Assembly (NCBI RefSeq): GCF_965363235.1
Contig: NC_134845.1
Span: forward strand, 33,156,154 to 33,220,153
Direction of reading: 5' to 3'
DNA: 64,000 nt
Source: Mytilus galloprovincialis
Lineage: Eukaryota > Mollusca > Bivalvia > Mytilida > Mytilidae
Part shown: positions 60,481 through 64,000 of the stretch, piece after piece
Position numbering within the stretch: position 1 is the stretch's first letter
Layout of the letters: each line of letters starts with the position of its first letter
Made by a program: the position numbers and the translations under genes
Notes under the pieces: generated by a model
Databases searched by the model: none
What the model was told of the DNA's origin: nothing
Seen by the model: only the letters and a program-made list of their open reading frames with translations

Positions 60481-63400
60481 AATGTGCCTTATATCAGAGG
60501 AATTAGATCTTTTCTCAGAATGAATGGTAAAGTTCAATAACCTTGCCCATTCACAAGTTTGTTCATTTGTAAGTCTTCAACTTTCATCACATTCTATTCA
60601 ACAAACTCTGTATTTATGGCTACAATATGCTAATATACTCAATGCAGACAGTAACTCAGCACATGACCATAAATTGTTATCAAAGTGAGGTTACTTTTCT
60701 TGGTTTTGTTTTGTTTCGTCTTTTTTTCTTTAGAACATTACACAGTTCATTTCAAGGCTTACAGATTAAGTTGTCATTCTTAAATTGTAACAAAAAAAAT
60801 TGTTTTCTAAAGGACTTATTTTGTGTACTAAGTCTTATTGTTTATGTCAACACAAACAAAGTCATGAAAGTACAACCTTATAGTAAATGGGTTTTAACTC
60901 GCATTATAAAGTTTTAGTACATTTTTATGACCTAATCTGATTTTAGAATCTCATTAACGGACCATTACATTTTTAAAGGTGCGTAACTTTTACTGCCAAA
61001 TAGGTAATAATTTTTACTGATGTCAATTAATTTCAATAACGTTTATTATTTAGATATACAAGATAAATGCAATTTGAAATTCCAGCATTGTCAATGGTAT
61101 CCAATAAATGTCTACGACCTTGATTTAAACTATTCTCCCCCAACATGACCTTATTTGGTAATCCATCTTAACTGGTATCAGTAAAGCAGTTTATAAAGTA
61201 TGCACAGCATTCCAAAATACAACATTTTAAAACCCCATTAACATTTCTTTTCATGACAATAAAGTCAAACTTTTATCTTCTTTCATTTTAAAAGGATAAT
61301 AACATATTAGATCAGATATTTTTTGTGTGGTCTTAATGGGGCATGTTTGACTTCCATAAGGTTTTAATGTAATATTTCCATGAAAATTTGCAATTATGCA
61401 AAATGTGACTAGGATGGAGAGTTGTCTCATAATTGTTTCTCATATTTTGTTACGGCACAGAAGGGTGGAGATTTCAACATGAATTTGACTCTTGATTTTT
61501 GAAGAAATGCAATAACCATTTCTAAGAATGGATATGTTACTTATATATATTCTAAGATTTATACATAAGTTCTTTAGCTTCCAATTCTTTTCTGTTCTAC
61601 AAGCTTGCCTGGTTTAAGTTCTATAGTACTTTTAAGTAGCTTGCATAAACCTATAATGACAAAGCAATGCATGATAATTACAAATCACTTACAAAATTAG
61701 AACAGCTTATTTTCACTTCTTAAACAGTGAAAGCTTGCTTATTGAATAGGAATGTCTGTTTCAATTCCATACCACAATATGATAAGAATTAAGGAAGCTT
61801 AGCATTTATAATATCTGCAAATACTGCCTATCAAAACTACTTATTTTCTATATTTGTAGCTAATATCACTTATCATATGACTGAACAGACAATAATGAAA
61901 ACATTCTGATCACTAAATGTATATTAACTTGGGATAAGTGGAATTCCCACCTGCCAAATGCGATCTTTTTTCTAGAAAAAATTCTTCAATGCAGTTTGTA
62001 GCTTCATTTTTTAAAAGTCACCATCAGGTCAAAACCACCCACATCCAACTTCAATATAGCACTACAATCAATTATTTGTTGGTTAGACAAATTTCAATAA
62101 TGTGGTCAGTAGTCTTGTCTGCATACCTGTCATCAGCTGATTGCCACAGGTAACATGACCTCAATCATCACCTTGATTTACAAGAAATTACTCCTTAGCA
62201 TGACATAGTCTGGTAGTAACCACCAAACAAAACATCTACTTGGCGGAAATTGTCAATAACTACAAAAATTCCAAAAGGCAATTATGGTGAATTTTCAATG
62301 GAAATGTTCTCATTAATTCATGTCCAAAATACAATATTGGTATTCATATTTTCTGAAGTATAAAATGCAATTTCAAGGTCAAGTGAGAAAGTAAGGTCAA
62401 CATTGTAATTGTTAGAAGATCAAAATGAAATATTTACTCTTCAAAAGCCCCAGCATTTTCCAATTACTTCAACAAAGAACTTTTACTCATAAAAACATTT
62501 GTAAAATAAAATAAAAGCATCTATTTTCCAAAACATTATGGATTCATAGTAAGATCACAAGAATCTATTAACCATTGTTAATAAAATGTTATTTGGTTTG
62601 ATACCAGTAACTAAATGTCTTTTTTCCTATGGTTATACCCAGCAAAGGACTACATTTATCAGTTAATTATAGCAACAACTTTCATCTTTCTTAATAGGGT
62701 CTATACATAGGCAGATAGTGGCCTTTGCTGTTTTTTACTCTTCGGTAAGGATTTGTCTCATTGACCCATTTACTGTTTCCATTTCAACTTTATATACATT
62801 AAACACAGCCTAATTTAGACCTTGATCACTATAGCTATGCAATACTGTAAATTCAGAAATTATTGCATGCATTTATTATTGTGATTTTATCATTTTAGAC
62901 CTATGCGGATTTAATTTTTACGATTTTCAGAAAAATCCTGTTTAATTCAAATGAAATATTTCAAAATGTGAGTTAAAATAATTACGTTTACAACTCTGTC
63001 GCATTTTTCGCAATAATTTCTGAATTTACATGTATATGTTTTTCCATAATCATTGACCCAAAATCAAACAAAATTATGACTAGTCTTTTTGAATTTTTTT
63101 TAAGAAAATATCTTACTATCAAATTCCTGTAAAAGACATTTGTGTCACATTATAAAATACATTATGAAAAGTACATGGTGATGTGCAATTAAACGTCCTG
63201 TTAACCTGTCGAAAATGTCACACCTGCTTCCAAACCTAAGTAAACTGTAAACCGCAAAGTAAACAGTATTATGTCAATAGGCTAATAATGACTCACACTT
63301 TATACCATATAAAGCATCTAAAGTGTGACCTTTCACTTCTGTCAAAACAAGTTACACCAAGGTAAAACATAAAATTTAAAATGATAAAAAAATCCTATTA

Positions 63401-64000
63401 TGTGACTGAAATGATTCTATACATAATTTTTTTATTTAATTTCCACATTTATTACCCATTGAAAAGCTGTTGTGTAATCATCCTTGGGCTTTTCATCAAC
63501 TCTGCAATTTTAACACATCATTAAAATTCACTGCAGGGCTTTTGAGTAAAGAATTATGAACATTAAGATTCCTTCAACAGTAGCAATGGGCGATCATAAG
63601 ATTTTTACTCAATATATAGAAACCCCAATGATCGTTTTTCTACTTAATCAAATATTTAATGTGGTACAATAGTGCCAAATATCGGGATATGATTTCATTA
63701 TGTGTTACATAAAAGTGACAATCAAAGATTGATTGTTAGTTCTAAGTATTTGAGAAATATTTTCAAACCTACTTGCCAAAATTTGAGAGTGTGAAAGCTA
63801 AATATGTACACTTTCACATTAGAAAAGATTAAAGACATCTTTTTAACTGAATACAAATAGTCCAGATCTTGTATCACATTCCTATTTCAATGACAAATAA
63901 AGAAACAAATGTGTGAAATTTTTTTCGTAACATCAATTGAGCCTTATTAATGCGATAATATCTTCACAGGATTAAGCTGATTCGGCAAAAATGCTTTTTT

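Larger units (their letters stand above)
54406..64000 (-). other. Upstream intron or 5' region of the LMO7-like gene
   Basis: No CH-domain exon is recognised in these 9.6 kb, so the preceding coding exon probably lies beyond the window. Seen: repeat fragments at 56,265-56,650, the TTAA element at 60,040-60,322, a repeat fragment at 60,355-60,480 and another near 62,700-62,790. One weak exon candidate (59,402-59,475) is discussed in the findings. Confidence 0.45.

Overview
The window reads as nuclear DNA of a bivalve mollusc, most likely a marine mussel (Mytilus or a close relative). The evidence is AT-rich, intron-rich DNA, one host gene split into many short exons, and several repeat families that I recognise from memory as typical of mussels: a tRNA-derived SINE, a dispersed '...caaagagacaacaac...' repeat and short inverted-repeat elements. 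The species call is inference, since no database search was possible.

0-5.06 kb: one almost complete tyrosine-recombinase retrotransposon of the DIRS order, Ngaro/PAT type. It has a zinc-knuckle Gag-like ORF, a reverse transcriptase/RNase H ORF and a tyrosine recombinase ORF. These lie inside split direct repeats in the order A1 - ORFs - B1 - A2 - spacer - B2. A1 and A2 differ at one of 202 positions, yet the ORFs carry four +1 shifts, each at an A-tract, one stop codon and a changed RT active-site residue. The element sits inside a copy of an older repeat whose second, element-free copy is at about 11.1 kb.

5-17 kb: no host gene seen. The region is built of repeats: a diverged direct duplication (5.07-7.15 kb and 11.09-12.44 kb), a pair of ~340 bp inverted arms (8.74-9.08 and 10.05-10.40 kb), two copies of a ~560 bp mussel repeat (13.17-13.73 and 13.91-14.46 kb), a 5'-truncated reverse transcriptase fragment on the minus strand (14.42-15.05 kb) and an eight-copy tandem array of ~120 bp units (15.80-16.76 kb).

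17-64 kb: mostly one host gene on the minus strand, an LMO7-like LIM/PDZ/calponin-homology protein. I could join 17 coding exons from 54,405 down to the stop at 21,893 with consistent splice sites and phases, giving about 1,459 residues. The domain order is end of the CH domain, DUF4757-like segment, PDZ, Ser/Thr-rich and acidic linkers, coiled coil and C-terminal LIM. This is the LMO7 layout. The 5' exons with most of the CH domain are not identified and probably lie beyond 64,000. Its introns carry mobile debris: three SINE copies, a 283 bp palindrome, a TTAA-flanked MITE, a 1.41 kb inverted-repeat element with a 151 bp tandem core, a (TA)n tract and a hammerhead-ribozyme-like motif.

No rRNA, intact tRNA, CRISPR or prokaryotic features were seen.
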